A DNA stretch of 16,876 nucleotides, taken from NCBI GenBank assembly GCA_005223375.1, contig RXOD01004959.1, positions 1 to 16,876 on the forward strand. Reading direction: 5' to 3'. The position numbers and the translations under genes were made by a program. The DNA is from Amoebophrya sp. AT5.2. Lineage: Eukaryota; Sar; Dinophyceae; Syndiniales; Amoebophryaceae. Positions 16,724 through 16,876 of this stretch are shown here, piece by piece; positions within the stretch are counted from its first letter, which is position 1; every line of letters starts with the position of its first letter. The notes beneath the pieces are model-generated. The model saw only the letters and a list, made by a program, of their open reading frames with translations. It searched no databases and was not told where the DNA came from.

Positions 16724-16876
16724 AGTTTGTCGCTTCCGATCGGTCTTGGTTCCGTTCCCCCGCTACAACTTTGATAGAAGATCGATGTTAGCTTATTCCA
16801 GTGTCTTGCGAGGGGGCGACAAGGGGTGCTGCTGCTCGCGTTCTGCCTTCCCCTGATGGTTCCGTGGCAGCGGCAG
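16724..16876 (-). promoter_or_regulatory. Upstream region of the unrecognised gene, perhaps the end of another gene
   Basis: This should contain the promoter and 5' UTR of the gene starting at 16723. A minus-strand frame is open from the right edge to a TAA at 16796-16794 (27 codons). It could be the tail of another minus-strand gene, but it is too short to claim. Confidence 0.3.

Noticed and set aside
16794..16876. Possible C-terminal end of another minus-strand gene at the right edge
   Set aside because: Only 27 codons are visible, without motif; it may be 5' UTR of the gene at 16723.

Overview
This window looks like nuclear DNA of a GC-rich protist. Four spliced or long protein genes all lie on the minus strand. 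Introns are short to medium (about 95-630 nt), spacers are 0.8-1.8 kb, and the proteins carry long Ala/Gly/Ser/Asn low-complexity stretches. The uniform orientation, the intron-hosted snoRNA cluster, the unusual splice donors (six of eight begin GTAC) and an intron bounded by inverted repeats suggest an alveolate, perhaps a dinoflagellate or syndinian such as Amoebophrya. That placement is inference; no rRNA, organellar gene or spliced leader is present to prove it.

Layout, in transcriptional order from high to low coordinates on the minus strand: (1) an unrecognised two-exon gene (16723-15264), 383 aa, with a possible N-myristoylation signal; (2) a single-exon polynucleotide kinase/3'-phosphatase (14437-12875), 520 aa, with phosphatase first, kinase second and no FHA domain; (3) a six-exon gene (12071-7187) of about 1,190-1,230 aa. 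It joins an N-terminal hydrophobic signal or anchor, a nucleoredoxin-type thioredoxin domain, a ubiquitin-like segment, a peptide:N-glycanase transglutaminase core with an intact Cys-His-Asp triad, and a short jacalin-like lectin domain; (4) a Pumilio/PUF gene (5407 to beyond position 1) in three exons. Its eight repeats keep the UGUA-type reading residues in repeats 2-8, with a Tyr/Gly-rich insertion between repeats 2 and 3 and a very long low-complexity C-terminal tail that leaves the window.

The most notable find is in intron 2 of the PUF gene (3902-3273). It holds three sense-strand box C/D snoRNA-like units. Two are diverged tandem copies, and both appear to guide methylation in the conserved GGTGGTGCATGG segment of 18S rRNA. 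The third has a guide matching the conserved AATTCTTGGAT segment of 18S rRNA. A 10-bp perfect hairpin lies between two of the units.

The genes do not form one pathway: they cover mRNA regulation (PUF), rRNA modification (snoRNAs), glycoprotein deglycosylation (PNGase) and DNA end repair (PNKP). Exon joins were chosen by reading frame and by rebuilding conserved family motifs, and only one (PNGase exon 4 to 5) remains ambiguous. The spacers 5408-7186, 12072-12874 and 14438-15263 show no convincing gene.
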